Source: CALDTK01 sp965215115
GTDB lineage: Bacteria; Bacteroidota; Bacteroidia; Chitinophagales; Saprospiraceae
Direction: 5' to 3'
NCBI GenBank assembly: GCA_965215115.1
Contig: OZ244050.1
Location: forward strand, 4,402,001 to 4,466,000
Length of the DNA stretch: 64,000 bases
In this document: piece after piece, positions 1 to 7,700 of the stretch
Position numbering within the stretch: position 1 is the first letter of the stretch
How the letters are laid out: every line of letters starts with the position of its first letter
Notes under the pieces: model-generated
Databases searched by the model: none
Told to the model about the DNA's origin: nothing
Seen by the model: only the letters and a program-made list of their open reading frames with translations
Made by a program: the position numbers and the translations under genes

Positions 1-660
1 TACGCCGACATCGTTAGGGATAACGCCGACTCCCGGTCGCTCTGGAACGCCCTCTTCCACGTGTCTTGGCTCAACCGGTGGCGCGTGGCTACGTTCGTGC
101 GGTCAACGGACAAGCTCGTTGGGCGCGCGGGCGCATCGACTGCTCCTGGCCGGGCGCGCTGATCATCGAGCAGAAGAGTCGCGGGCGCGACCACGACGCG
201 GCCACCGACTAGGCCTTCGACTACTTCCACGGCCTCCACGAGAGGCAGCTACCGATGTACGTCCTGGTCTCGGACTTTGCCCACTTCCGGTTGCGCAACG
301 TCGAGACCGGCGTCACCACCGGTTTTGCGCTCGACGCCCTCCCCTACCACATTCAGGACCTTGCCCTTATCGCCGGCTACGGGATGCGCGCCCGACCTCG
401 ATAAGTCCCTCGTGCGGCTGCTGTTCTGCCTCCTCGCCGAAGAACCTATTTCCTGGAGCGCAAGAGCTCTCCAACGTACGAGCTAGCAACATCACCGACT
501 ACTCTCTATATCTACAGGCACACCTCTTCACGGGAGCCCTACCCCTCGATCCCGGCAGCCTCGTCGGAGCGCCGCACATTCGTTTCACTCGCGTACAGGG
601 CGGCACGGTCTCGGCACCGTTAGCTCGACGATGCGTAACGCTTGCGTCCGATAAGTTTCC
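1..660 (+). pseudogene. Remnant of an MmeI-like (type IIL) restriction-modification enzyme
   Basis: Conceptual translation across frames gives the pieces RWRVATF, RIDCSWPGALIIEQKSRGRD, FDYFHGLHERQLPMYVLVSD and LVRLLFCLLAEE in the order found in the N-terminal nuclease region of MmeI-like single-chain restriction/methylation enzymes (known family pattern: IDLFWPG..L.E.KSRG, then ELPRY.LVSDF). The reading frame is broken by at least one frameshift near 110-140, an in-frame TAG about codon 20 of the second segment, and further breaks after 403. The 5' end is outside the window and the methyltransferase part is absent. The family assignment rests on recognised motifs only. It is a dead gene fragment at the edge of the accessory region. 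Confidence 0.6.
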
Positions 661-740
661 GCGGAGGTCATAAAGTGACTACCGGGAATTTGTAACCGTA
701 GTCTGTAACAAGTTCCCCTGGCCTACCTCCGGTCGCTAGT

Positions 741-930
741 TCGCCCAGCCCGGCTGCAGTCGCTGCGCTTCACCCCGGCAGACAATTCAAGACAGGTTTA
801 GCCCCCTGGTTCACGGGGCCCCACTTGTCCTACGTAGCGGTGGCGGAACGTAAGAGGGTCCGGCGCTGTAGAGACTTGCCTCGTGGTGAGCTGTTCAGAC
901 GCCCAGGCCGACAGCGAGTGGGCTGGGCGA
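741..930. repeat. Degenerate copy of the 216-bp palindromic repeat
   Basis: Begins TCGCCCAGCCCGG and ends GGGCTGGGCGA, the same inverted ends as the three repeats around the Y1 transposase at 21.2-22.4 kb. It also keeps the CAGACAATTCAAGACA block near the left end and the GCCCAGGCCGACAGCG block near the right end. The central hairpin has eroded. This shows the repeat is dispersed and not restricted to the transposase locus. Confidence 0.6.
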
Positions 931-981
931 AGGAAAAAATTATGTAGCAGCTTCGTTCAAACGCTCAGTCATTTAAAATCT

Positions 982-997
982 ATCGTAACATTGCGAT
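982..997. promoter_or_regulatory. Probable ArsR operator (imperfect palindrome)
   Basis: ATCGTAACATTGCGAT matches its reverse complement at 12 of 16 positions and lies 18 bases upstream of the arsR start. Self-regulated ArsR/SmtB proteins typically bind such dyads over their own promoter; the binding here is inferred. Confidence 0.4.
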
Positions 998-1015
998 CAA
1001 CAAATCAACTCGCCC

Positions 1016-1348
1016 GTGGGCCTCGTCGACACCTCCCGTTTCCCCCCTGCCCACAACCGCCTCGCCGAACTCGCGCGCGCCCTGGCGCACCCGGCGCGCG
1101 TGTCCATCCTACAGCACCTGCTCGACCGGCAGACCTGCGTCTGCGGGGAGCTCGTCGAAGAGATCGGCCTGGCGCAGCCGACCATTTCGCAGCACCTCAA
1201 AGAACTCAAACAGCTCGGCCTCATCCGCGGCGAGGTCGAGGGTACGCGCGTGTGCTACTGCATCGACGTAGTGGCCTGGGAGCAACTGCGGGCGCAGTTC
1301 GGTGACTTCCTCGGACAAGCAGTCGCCGGCTCCTCCGATTGTTGCTAG
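1016..1348 (+). CDS. arsR: ArsR/SmtB-family metalloregulator
   Basis: A 110-residue winged-helix repressor that should release DNA when a thiophilic metalloid or metal binds. The N-terminal helices (LARALAHPARVSILQHLL) and the recognition region (GLAQPTISQHLKELKQLGLI) are typical. CVCGEL at the start of the alpha-3 helix region is the arsenite-type cysteine pair, and the protein ends in CC, a second potential thiol site. The start is a GTG preceded by a dyad at 982-997. It heads a same-strand cluster with a metallophosphoesterase and an aquaglyceroporin, a gene set met in arsenic loci, so As(III) is the likeliest inducer. The metal specificity is inferred. Confidence 0.88.
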   Translation: MGLVDTSRFPPAHNRLAELARALAHPARVSILQHLLDRQTCVCGELVEEIGLAQPTISQHLKELKQLGLIRGEVEGTRVCYCIDVVAWEQLRAQFGDFLGQAVAGSSDCC

Positions 1349-1352
1349 ACCC

Positions 1353-1367
1353 GCTTTCGCTAAAACC
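1353..1367 (-). repeat. Mini-hairpin element, variant copy
   Basis: GCTTTCGCTAAAACC between arsR and the phosphoesterase gene. Read on the minus strand it is GGTTTT then AGCGAAAGC, so only two stem pairs remain. It is an imperfect member of the dispersed element described in the findings. Confidence 0.5.
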
Positions 1368-1383
1368 TACGTCACCTACCACT

Positions 1384-2157
1384 ATGACGATTGCCCTCTT
1401 CAGTGACATTCACGCCAACCTCCCGGCCCTCGAGGCCTTCTTCGAAAATCTCGACCGCCGCGACGTCGACGCCGTGTACTGCCTCGGCGACCTCGTCGGC
1501 TACAACACCTGGCCCAACGAGGTGATCGAGGCGATTCGCGCGCGCCACATCCCGACCGTCGGCGGCAATTACGACTTCGGGGTGGGCCGCGCGAGCGACG
1601 ACTGCGGCTGTGCCTACACGAGCGAAGACGAGCGCTCGAACGGCGCTATCTCGATTGCGGTGACCAATGAACTCATCACGCCGGCGAACCGCGCTTACCT
1701 GCGCCACCTGCCGGCCCACCTCCGACTGGAGTTTCGGGACGGTGATGTGGCCTTCGACGTGCTCCTCGTCCACGGTAGCCCCCGGCGCATCAACGAGTAC
1801 CTGTTCGAAGACCGCGGCGAGGCAAGCCTCAAGCGCCTGATGCAGAAGGCGAACGCCGACGTGCTCTGCTTCGGGCACACCCACCAGCCCTACCACCGCG
1901 TCCTCGCGGACGCCACCGACGGCGTGACCCGCTACCGCCACGCGATCAACATCGGGTCGGTCGGTAAGCCGAAGGATCGCGACCCGCGCGGAGGCTATGT
2001 CCTGCTCACGCTGGCCGACCCAACCGCGCCGCCCACGCGCGAAAGCGTCGGAGTGGAGTTCGTCCGCTTCACCTACGATGTCGAGCGCGCCGCGCGAGCC
2101 GTGGAGGCGAGCCGCCTGCCGGATGTCTACGCCGAGAATCTGCGGCGTGGGTACTGA
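1384..2157 (+). CDS. Metallophosphoesterase family protein
   Basis: A calcineurin-like phosphoesterase of the YfcE/MJ0936-like type, about 257 residues. The dinuclear metal-site motifs are all visible in order: FSDIHANL (D-x-H), CLGDLVGY (G-D), GGNYD (G-N-x-D), LLVHGSP and CFGHTHQP (G-H-x-H). The start was set at the ATG giving MTIALFSDIHANL, because these proteins begin directly at the first metal motif. Such genes recur beside arsR and aquaglyceroporin genes in arsenic loci, where their substrate is not settled. The gene overlaps or abuts the downstream porin gene, suggesting one transcript. Substrate unknown. Confidence 0.85.
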   Translation: MTIALFSDIHANLPALEAFFENLDRRDVDAVYCLGDLVGYNTWPNEVIEAIRARHIPTVGGNYDFGVGRASDDCGCAYTSEDERSNGAISIAVTNELITPANRAYLRHLPAHLRLEFRDGDVAFDVLLVHGSPRRINEYLFEDRGEASLKRLMQKANADVLCFGHTHQPYHRVLADATDGVTRYRHAINIGSVGKPKDRDPRGGYVLLTLADPTAPPTRESVGVEFVRFTYDVERAARAVEASRLPDVYAENLRRGY

Positions 2158-2842
2158 ACCGAGCCAAAGCCAGGAGCGACCGCTCTGGTCGAAGTGCTTG
2201 GCCGAGGGCGTGGGCACCTTCGTGCTCGTCTTCTGCGGCACTGGAGCCATCGTCGTCGACGGACTTTCCGGGGGGCAGCTTGGTCACGTCGGGGTGGCGC
2301 TCACGTTCGGGCTCGTCGTCACGGCGATGGTGTACACGTTCGGGGAGGTGTCCGGGGCGCATATCAACCCGGCGGTGACGATCGCCTTCTGGGCCGCGGG
2401 CCGTTTTGCCGCAAGGCGGATCCTGCCCTACGTCGGGGCACAGGTGCTCGGGGCGATTTCGGCGAGCCTGCTCCTACGCTGGCTCTTCCCGGATGCCCAG
2501 GGCCTCGGGGCGACGGTGTATGCTGGTCCAGTCGCGCAGGCCCTCGTGCTCGAGGCGATCCTCACCTTCGTCCTCATGCTCGTGATCATCCACGTGGCGA
2601 CGGGCTCGCGGGAGGTCGGTACGCTAGCCGGGATCGCGATCGGGGCTACTGTCGCCCTCGAGGCACTGTTCGCCGGCCAGATCACCGGGGCCTCGATGAA
2701 CCCGGCGCGCTCGCTCGGGCCGGCGCTGGTCGGCGGGGAGATGGCGGGACTGTGGTTGTACGTAGTTGGGCCGGTGGCGGGGGGCCTGCTGGGGGTCGGG
2801 GTGTGGCAACTGACGGGCTCACAGGTCCATGCCTTACGGTAG
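2123..2842 (+). CDS. MIP-family aquaglyceroporin (AqpS-like)
   Basis: A six-helix major intrinsic protein with both half-helix pore motifs, HINPAVT and SMNPARS. In arsenic clusters such as arsR-aqpS, a channel of this family lets arsenite leave the cell passively in place of an ArsB pump. That role is inferred here from the arsR-led context. Two starts are possible: the ATG used here (overlapping the phosphoesterase end) or a GTG at 2147 nearer to the first membrane helix. A mini-hairpin copy (2402-2417) is translated as RFAARR inside the gene. No arsenate reductase gene is seen nearby. Confidence 0.85.
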   Translation: MSTPRICGVGTEPSQSQERPLWSKCLAEGVGTFVLVFCGTGAIVVDGLSGGQLGHVGVALTFGLVVTAMVYTFGEVSGAHINPAVTIAFWAAGRFAARRILPYVGAQVLGAISASLLLRWLFPDAQGLGATVYAGPVAQALVLEAILTFVLMLVIIHVATGSREVGTLAGIAIGATVALEALFAGQITGASMNPARSLGPALVGGEMAGLWLYVVGPVAGGLLGVGVWQLTGSQVHALR

Positions 2843-3118
2843 AGGCAGTGCCCTCCCCTACCAGCCAGCAAAAGCGACCGGCCGAATCGCAAGAGTCGGT
2901 CACGCAGCAGCCAGCACGTATACCAATACGCCCGGTACGATTGCGCTGAGGTTTGCCACGGTGTCGTTCGACGTTAGCACCGACCTGCTCGCGGATGCAC
3001 CTCCTCGCTTTCGAAAAGCCGCGAAGATTATAGTTTAACCGCGTTGCTGAACAGCGTGAGCAACAGCGCCACAGTCCTTCGGCAACAGTCTGGCACCGAC
3101 GCCGCGCCCTGCCGGCAC
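2843..3118. other. Non-coding stretch between ars cluster and copper island
   Basis: I find no gene with coding character here. Together with the cysteine-protein remnant at 3119-3178 it looks like decayed DNA separating the arsenic cluster from the convergent DUF3050 gene. Confidence 0.4.
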
Positions 3119-3178
3119 CTTACTACCTGCGTGTTTTGCAGCATCCAGCACGCCGGCGAGGAGAAGACAGCCGGGTAG
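3119..3178 (+). pseudogene. Fragment of a cysteine-rich copper-storage protein gene
   Basis: Translates as LTTCVFCSIQHAGEEKTAG followed by a stop, closely resembling YTTCVICISQHPGEQMMAE of the intact copper-storage protein at 13035-13370, at both the DNA and protein level. Only this piece (one CxxC helix) survives, so a second copy of that gene once existed at the other end of the copper island. Confidence 0.5.
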
Positions 3179-3220
3179 AACATTCCCGTGGAAAAGTTGC
3201 GGCCCGAGCTTGGGGCCGCG

Positions 3221-4048
3221 CTACCTCGCCTCCAACGCCTCCGCGATCTCGTCCCAGAGCGCCACCCTCGCCGATAGCGCCTCCGTAGCGGTCTCAGTGA
3301 CCTCGGCCCAGCGCCGGTCGTCCTCGCCGCAGAGCTCGGCCACCATCCGCAGCGCGATCGGGCCGTGCTCGTCGCCGTCGAGCTCGATGTGGCGCCGGAG
3401 GTAGTACTCGAACTTCGGGTAGCGCTCGCCTTGCTGCCGCTCGGCGCGGGCGAGGACATTGAGGAACACGTCCGGCAGCAGGTCCTCGCGCCCGAACGTA
3501 AAGGCCGACGCGATGCGGTGCGCCTGCCCCGAGGCGATCGCCCCGAAGGTGGCCCCGAGGAACTGCCGCACACCACCGCTCGTGCCGAGTCGCGCGGCTG
3601 TCTCTGCGACGGAAGCCACGTCGGTGACGGCGGCGACGAGCCCCAGGACGGGCGCCGTGTCGGCATCGAGGTCGCCCATGGCCGCGAGGTACAGGCTAAA
3701 GTGGCTCGCGGCCCGGCCGTCCGCGTCGAGGTCGGTCTCCTCGTCGAGCACCACCTCGTTGACGAAGCGCGCCACCCGCGCGTCGGCGGCCGGGCGCCAG
3801 GGCACGCTCACGCAGGTGAGGTGCCGTTGGAGAGCCTTGAGGAGGCTCATGAAGTCCCACACGGCGTAGACGTGGCTTTCGCTAAAACGGCGGATGTCGT
3901 CGACGGTGCGCAGGAGCTCGTACACGCGGTGCCGAGCGAGACGCTCGCGTAGGGGCGCGATGGTCGCGGCCACGGCGTCGAGGCGGGCCTGGGCGGCGTG
4001 CGACAGGCCGAGGTCGTGGACGGGGTCGGGTGCGAGGTCGGTAGGCAT
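3221..4048 (-). CDS. DUF3050 domain protein (heme-oxygenase-like fold)
   Basis: 275 residues, full length for the family. Conserved family blocks are visible in order: HVYAVWDFMSLLKALQ, TCVSVPWRP, NEVVLDEETDLD, SHFSLYLAAMGD, ASAFTFGREDLLPDVF and YYLRRHIELDGDEHGPIAL. These carry the His/Glu/Asp residues expected of a helical di-iron or heme-oxygenase-like fold. The reaction is not known. It is transcribed away from the copper genes; its start lies about 40 bases from the start of the divergent HYC_CC_PP gene, so they may share a control region. A variant mini-hairpin copy (3874-3889) lies within it. Confidence 0.8.
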   Translation of the reverse strand: MPTDLAPDPVHDLGLSHAAQARLDAVAATIAPLRERLARHRVYELLRTVDDIRRFSESHVYAVWDFMSLLKALQRHLTCVSVPWRPAADARVARFVNEVVLDEETDLDADGRAASHFSLYLAAMGDLDADTAPVLGLVAAVTDVASVAETAARLGTSGGVRQFLGATFGAIASGQAHRIASAFTFGREDLLPDVFLNVLARAERQQGERYPKFEYYLRRHIELDGDEHGPIALRMVAELCGEDDRRWAEVTETATEALSARVALWDEIAEALEAR

Positions 4049-4086
4049 GGAGAGCGTAACCGGCCAGGGCGTAGGGAGTTGAAGCG

Positions 4087-4575
4087 GTGGGGGGCTGGAC
4101 GAGGCCCCAAACTCTCGGCGTCACACAACCTGTCCAGGCTTTCGACGTTTCCGACCGTATCCTCCTGCGACTACTCCATATCACCCTCGCGGCGCAGCTC
4201 CTGCTGAGCACCGTCGGCCTCGCCGTCGATGCGCACTACTGCATGGGGGAGTTGGTGGACATGCGGTTCTTCGCCAAGGCCGACTCCTGCGGCATGGAAG
4301 CCCGTTCACTGAGCGTAGGAAGTAACTCATTAAGCGTTTCTAAGACGCCCTGTTGCCAGGACGAAACCTCGTTTTACAAATACGAGCCTACCAAGGAGCA
4401 GCAGGGCAACCTCGCACTACCGACGGCTGCGATTGCCGCTCTTCCCGTTAGAGTTCCGACGGCTTTCGCCAAAACCCGACCCACCGGTCCGGTTCGCGGC
4501 GTAGACAACTACTACCGTCCGCCCCCACTGGAGCGCGCCGTACGGCAAGCCTTGCTGCAAGCTTACTTGATTTAG
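4087..4575 (+). CDS. HYC_CC_PP family protein
   Basis: A secreted or membrane-anchored cysteine protein of a family typical of Bacteroidota and usually found just upstream of copper/silver RND efflux genes, as here. Visible signatures are a hydrophobic N-terminal segment (LLHITLAAQLLLSTVGLAV), the HYC triplet, a later CC pair (TPCCQDE), and a C-terminal YYRPPP. The cysteines suggest metal binding; the function is not established. The only start in frame upstream of the hydrophobic segment is a GTG at 4087, which gives an unusually long leader, so the true start may lie further in. A perfect mini-hairpin copy at 4461-4476 is translated as AFAKT. Confidence 0.65.
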   Translation: MGGWTRPQTLGVTQPVQAFDVSDRILLRLLHITLAAQLLLSTVGLAVDAHYCMGELVDMRFFAKADSCGMEARSLSVGSNSLSVSKTPCCQDETSFYKYEPTKEQQGNLALPTAAIAALPVRVPTAFAKTRPTGPVRGVDNYYRPPPLERAVRQALLQAYLI

Positions 4576-4623
4576 GAGAGATGCGGCCTTTGGAGGTTGG
4601 GCATCTACGGTGCTCGGCCTCTC

Positions 4624-4695
4624 GGCATATATGCCTTGCGGGGTGATGGGGCCGTTCGGCGAGCTCCAGCTCGTGGCCCCATCACCTCGCAAGGC
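4624..4695. promoter_or_regulatory. Nested inverted repeat upstream of the copper efflux operon
   Basis: Left arm 4633-4653 and right arm 4675-4695 are complementary at 20 of 21 positions (GCCTTGCG.GGTGATGGGGCC). The loop holds a second perfect hairpin, CGAGCT-CC-AGCTCG (4660-4673). A 12-base palindrome GGCATATATGCC (4624-4635) touches the left arm. There is no T-run after the structure, so it is more likely an operator, an RNA leader structure or a repeat relic than a simple terminator. It sits 45 bases before the cusA start. Confidence 0.45.
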
Positions 4696-4741
4696 GACTT
4701 CTCCCAGCCAGGCCTTACCCCTGGCGCCCCACCCTGCCCGT

Positions 4742-7700
4742 ATGCTCTCCGGCATCATCCGGTTCTTCCTCGACAACCGGCTCATCACCTTCCTGCTCTT
4801 CGGCGCCCTCATCGGCTGGGGGCTCGTCACGGCGCCCTTCGACTTTCGGGTGCCGGGCCTGCCGCGCGATCCGGTAGCCGTCGACGCGATCCCGGACATC
4901 GGCGAGAACCAGCAGATCGTCTTCGCCGCCTGGCCCGGGCGCAGCCCACAGGATGTCGAAGACCAGATCACCTACCCGCTCGTGAGCGCGCTGCTGGGCG
5001 TGCCGGGCGTCAAGTCCGTGCGCTCGAATTCGATGTTCGGCTTCACGAGCATCTTCCTGATCTTCGATGAGGACGTCGAGTTCTACTGGTCGCGCTCACG
5101 CGTCCTCGAGCGCCTCAATAGCCTCCCGGGCGGGGTTTTGCCGGAAGGCGTCTCCCCCACGCTCGGCCCCGACGCCACGGCCCTCGGGCAAGTCTTCTGG
5201 TACACGCTCGAGGGCGCGACCCGCAGACGGGCGAGCCAGTGGGCGGCTTCGACCTGCACGAGTTGCGCAGCATCCAGGACTTCAACGTCCGCTACGCCCT
5301 CAGCGCCGCCGACGGCGTGGCCGAGGTGGCGACGGTGGGCGGGTACCTCAAGGAGTACCAAGTCGACGTCGACCCCGACGCCATGCGCGTGTACGGCGTC
5401 ACGCTAGACCAGGTGATGCGCGCGGTGCAAAATGCCAACCTCGACGTGGGCGCCTCCACGCTCGAGATCAACCTCGCCGAGTACTTCGTGCGTGGGCTCG
5501 GCTACATCGAGAGCACCGCCGACCTCGCGCAGGCGGTCGTCCGCGAGACCGGCAATGTCCCGGTGCGCCTCTCGGACGTGGCGCGCGTCAACATCGGTCC
5601 GGCGCCCCGGCGTGGCCTGCTCGACAAGGAGGGCGCGGAGGCCGTGGGCGGGGTCGTGATCGCGCGTTTTGGGGCCAACCCGCTCGCCGTCATCGACGAG
5701 GTCAAGGCCCGCATCGCGCTCGTGGGCCCGGGGCTCCCGACGCGCACGCTCGACGACGGCCGCGTGTCGCAGGTGACGATCGTGCCGTACTACGACCGCT
5801 CGGGCCTCATCCACGAAACCATCGGCACCCTCGAGGAGGCGCTCACGCTGGAGATCCTCGTGACGGCGATCGTGGTGATCCTCATGCTCCTCAACCTGCG
5901 CTCGTCGGTGCTGGTGGCGAGCACGCTGCCGGTTGCGGTGCTGATGTGCTTCGTGGCGATGCGGTACCTCGGGGTCGACGCCAACGTGGTGGCGCTGTCG
6001 GGTATCGCGATCGCCATCGGGACAATGGTCGACATGAGCATCGTGCTCGTGGAGAGCATCGTGGTTCGCGTGCGCGAGGCGCGCCCGGGCGAATCGCTCA
6101 CCGACGCCATCCACGCCGCGAGCGTCGAGGTGGGCGGGGCGGTGATCACGGCCGTCGCGACGACGATCGTGAGCTTTTTGCCGGTCTTCACCATGGAGGC
6201 CGCCGAGGGCAAGCTGTTTCGGCCGCTGGCCTTCACGAAGACCTTCGCGCTGATCGCGGCGATCGTGGTGGCGATCGCGCTGCTGCCGGCGCTAGCGCGC
6301 GTGGTCTTCGGACTGCGCATAACACGCCGCACGGAGGGGGCGCCGCCGGCCAGTCCGGCTACGAACGCTGCCCCGGCGGCGGGCACACCTCCCTGGCGCC
6401 TGGCGCTCTCGCTCTCGCTCGGCGTCGCGCTCATCTACCTCCTCGCCGGGCAGTGGATGCCGCTCGGCGTGGGCGCGAGCACCTTCGAGAACTTTCTTTT
6501 CGTCCTGCTGGCCGTCGGCGGGCTCATCGGCGCCTTCTGGGGCATCATTTACGTGTACGCCGACATCCTGCGGTTCCTGCTGCGCTTCAAACTGCTGTTC
6601 CTGGCGCTGGTCACCGGGATTGTCTGGGCCGGGGTTGTCGCCTTCCAAAGCGTCGGCGAGGAGTTTATGCCGGCGCTCGGGGAGGGCAGCTTCCTGCTGA
6701 TGCCGACGGCCATGCCGCACGCGGGCGTGCAGGAGAACATGCGCAACCTCCGCGCCCTCGACATGGCTGTCAATTCGATCCCCGAAGTAGATGTCGTCGT
6801 CGGGAAGGCCGGTCGCGCCAATACCCCGCTCGACCCGGCCCCGCTGTCGATGTACGAGAATCTGATCAGTTACAAATCCGAATACCGCACCGATGCCGAC
6901 GGGCGCCGCGTACGCTTCGCCTACGACGACGACGCCGGGGACTTCCGGCGCGACTCGACGGGGCACTTGATCCCCGACGCCGGCGGTCGCTACTTCCGGC
7001 AGTGGCGCGACCACATCGAGAGCCCGGGCGACATCTGGGACGAGGTCATCGCCGTGGCGCAGCTGCCCGGCGTTACCTCGGCGCCGAAGCTCCAGCCGAT
7101 CGAGACGCGGCTCGTCATGCTGCAAACCGGGATGCGGGCCCCGATGGGGATCAAGGTGTACGGCACCAACCTCGACACCATCGAAGCCTTCGGACTGCGC
7201 CTCGAGCTCGCGCTGAAGAACGTGGACGGCGTCAAGGACGCGGCCGTCTTCGCGGATCGCATCGTCGGCAAGCCCTACCTCACTATCGACATCGACCGCG
7301 CGGCCATCGCGCGCTACGGCCTGAGCATCGTCGACGTCCAGCGCTACCTCCAGCTGGCGGTCGGCGGCATGACCGTCACGACCACCGTCGAAGGTCGCGA
7401 GCGCTATGGCGTGCGCCTGCGCTACCCGCGCGAGCTGCGCGACGACCCGACGGCGATCGAGCGGATCCTCGTGCCGGTGGGCGGCGCGGGCGGCATGAGC
7501 ACAGCAGCAAGCGGCATGGCGGGGGCGGGGGGCGGCGGGGGCGGCGGCGGCAGTTCTGCAGGCGGCGGCGCGGCCGCCGGCCGGACGGTGCCCCTCGGCC
7601 AACTCGTGACCATCGACTACGCTTCGGGCCCGCAGTCTATCAAGAGCGAGGACGGCTTCCTGGTCGGCTACGTGCTCTTCGACCGCGTCGACGGCGCCGC

